Positions 39,160 through 40,443 of a DNA stretch of 40,443 nucleotides are shown one piece after another (the stretch's first letter is position 1; each line of letters opens with the position of its first letter). The notes below the pieces were generated by a model. The model made no database searches. It had not been told where the DNA came from and saw only the letters and a list, made by a program, of their open reading frames with translations. A program made the position numbers and the translations under genes. This DNA comes from a virus: IMG/VR virus record IMGVR_UViG_3300025840_000076, positions 1 through 40,443 of that record; one strand, given 5' to 3'.

Positions 39160-40443
39160 CAGGCATCCCTAGTGAAGTACAAGGTCACCGTCAGGGGGCC
39201 GCTATCTCCTGTGTCTGCCGAATCGATATCAATTGTGATCAGTGCGTCATCTGCGATGGCCGGGTCTGATATGACAGCCGCCGCAGCAGCCGAGGTAGAA
39301 CTGGACTCTCCAGCATCGATAGTCAACGGAGTGCTGAGGATACTGCTACCGGACTCGTTGATATCGATACTGATAGCCGACGTTGCGTTGCTGCCAGAGT
39401 TCAAGCCAGCACGGACCTCAGTGAGTAACGCCCCATATGGCATACGGAACACCGCCGCCCCAACCTGACTAGCAGGGAGCGATCCCGACCCCACCAGTTC
39501 CAGAGTCACAGTCTCCTCAAGAGCCTCGTCAAGAAGTGAAGTACCGCCCACCGTGTCGGCCTCCACACCATGCGCGGATCGGATAATCCAGCGGACATAC
39601 GTAGATGCGGGGACGTTACTAAATGACTGGGTAGAACCGGTCTCAGTTGTAGAACCAACACTAGGAGTGCTGGTGGTAGTGGCTGACTGGCTGCTGGTCG
39701 TAGTTGGGCTAGGAGCACCAACACTCACCGTATGGCTGTGCGCCCCAGCAGGGTCGGTATTACCATACTCGATGCTTCTAGCACCAAAACCACTATTAGT
39801 ACCAGCGTTACTGCCTGACTTGAACTGCTGAACATCTTGATACCTATGCTGGTGGTTTGGTGCAGTATCTGCCGTACCAGTATGACTATGGTTGATGGAG
39901 TGGGTGTGTGAAAGCGTGTGGGTATGGTTGTTCAGCCCGTGGCTGTGAGCAGGCAGATTATCGATATCCAGAGTCGTAGTGTCGCTACCTATTGGGGTAC
40001 CGACCAAGTTGATATCCGTAGTGCCTTTGAGGCTCTTCCCGTTCAGGTTAGGAACATTGAACGACGAGCCAGAACCACCGTGGGTGTAGCCGTACGCGGC
40101 GAACAGGGCTGGGTAATCAGTAGTCAGCAGGCTCTGTCCGTTGGCCTCAATGAAGCCTGATGGGAGCGACCCCTTAGAGGGCCACGCTACGACGGCACCG
40201 ATAGGCAGATGGGGACCGATGTTACGGGCCAACTCATACCACTCACCGTAGATACCCTTGACGTAGACACCCGATGCCGTACCGCTGGGGGCAACCTTGC
40301 GGTAGAACAACCGCCCCGCATCTGCCACAGCAGAAATGCTGACCTCAGACTCAGGGGCCGAACTGCTCTGATCGAAGATCGCTGAACTCTGGAACGTACG
40401 CTTGTCGGCAATACGTGACGTGGTGATGACCTGCGTCCCCTGC
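39159..40443 (-). CDS. Collar-domain tail fibre protein, N-terminus beyond the window
   Basis: The frame stays open from the stop at 39159 to the right edge, so the gene continues upstream; a GTG at 40326-40328 is internal, not the start. The visible 428 residues contain a collar domain (IGAVVAWPSKGSLPSGFIEA, SFNVPNLNGKSLKG) and a long His-rich section (LPAHSHGLNNHTH, LSHTHSINHSH). It then has a beta-rich C-terminal domain with LLDEALEETVTLELVGSGSL and TSAISIDINESGSSILST. It probably forms a trimeric receptor-binding fibre with metal ions held by HxH motifs. It is related in style to the C-terminus of the 25478-27388 protein. Confidence 0.85.
   Translation of the reverse strand, partial: QGTQVITTSRIADKRTFQSSAIFDQSSSAPESEVSISAVADAGRLFYRKVAPSGTASGVYVKGIYGEWYELARNIGPHLPIGAVVAWPSKGSLPSGFIEANGQSLLTTDYPALFAAYGYTHGGSGSSFNVPNLNGKSLKGTTDINLVGTPIGSDTTTLDIDNLPAHSHGLNNHTHTLSHTHSINHSHTGTADTAPNHQHRYQDVQQFKSGSNAGTNSGFGARSIEYGNTDPAGAHSHTVSVGAPSPTTTSSQSATTTSTPSVGSTTETGSTQSFSNVPASTYVRWIIRSAHGVEADTVGGTSLLDEALEETVTLELVGSGSLPASQVGAAVFRMPYGALLTEVRAGLNSGSNATSAISIDINESGSSILSTPLTIDAGESSSTSAAAAAVISDPAIADDALITIDIDSADTGDSGPLTVTLYFTRDA

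Noticed and set aside
1-40443. CRISPR arrays, tRNA genes, insertion sequences, attachment sites
   Set aside because: I saw no regular direct repeats with spacers, no tRNA cloverleaf sequence, no transposase and no integrase or flanking repeats.

Overview
The window is a stretch of a tailed double-stranded DNA phage (Caudoviricetes) with a contractile, myovirus-type tail. Every gene I can support lies on the minus strand, so transcription runs from position 40443 down to 1. The genes are tightly packed: many stop codons overlap the next start as ATGA, TGATG or GTGA. I see no integrase, no tRNA and no plus-strand gene. Terminase, portal and major capsid genes are absent and presumably lie outside the window, so this is an incomplete genome.

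The late region, in transcription order, is as follows. A collar-type tail fibre runs off the right edge (39159-40443). Neck, head-completion and tail-terminator proteins follow (36649-39159), then the tail sheath (35083-36648) and tail tube (34432-35061). Next is a tail assembly chaperone with an apparent +1 programmed frameshift (33468-34401) and a tape measure carrying two peptidoglycan hydrolase domains (30688-33456). The baseplate hub group comprises a CIS-tube-like protein, a LysM protein, a gpD/gp27-like hub and a spike/fibre fusion (25478-30688). A lysis and cell-surface block with its own promoter (21674-25470) is inserted there: an exported lytic transglycosylase, a Thr-rich secreted protein, two small membrane proteins, an r1t-type holin and an endolysin. 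The baseplate wedge genes gp25, J and a gpI-like protein (17861-21665) come after this block.

From about 17.8 kb down to 2.7 kb lies a replication and recombination region. It holds a DnaC-like helicase loader, DnaB-like helicase, DnaG-like primase, SNF2-type helicase, MerR-like regulator, gp32-like single-strand DNA binding protein, family A DNA polymerase, RecA, a resolvase-like nuclease, a Cas4/RecB-like nuclease, an Mrr/Hjc-like nuclease and a SpoVS-family protein. Two promoter-like elements head this region. The last 2.7 kb encode small, polar, probably disordered proteins of unknown function. At least seven of the genes reported are short ORFs recovered by reading the packed gaps, or need a non-ATG or trimmed start.

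The host is probably an actinobacterium. The r1t-type holin, the exported transglycosylase with its conserved Trp/Cys tail, and above all the signal-peptide protein with long Thr-Val-Pro linkers resemble proteins of aquatic Actinobacteriota, especially Acidimicrobiia. This is an inference from protein style, not a search result. The most noteworthy items are the +1 frameshift at an RF2-like CTT-T site, the OB-spike fused to a collar receptor-binding tip, the exported surface/lysis module embedded in the baseplate genes, the phage SpoVS protein, and three matching promoter-like sites, one of which contains a perfect dyad.
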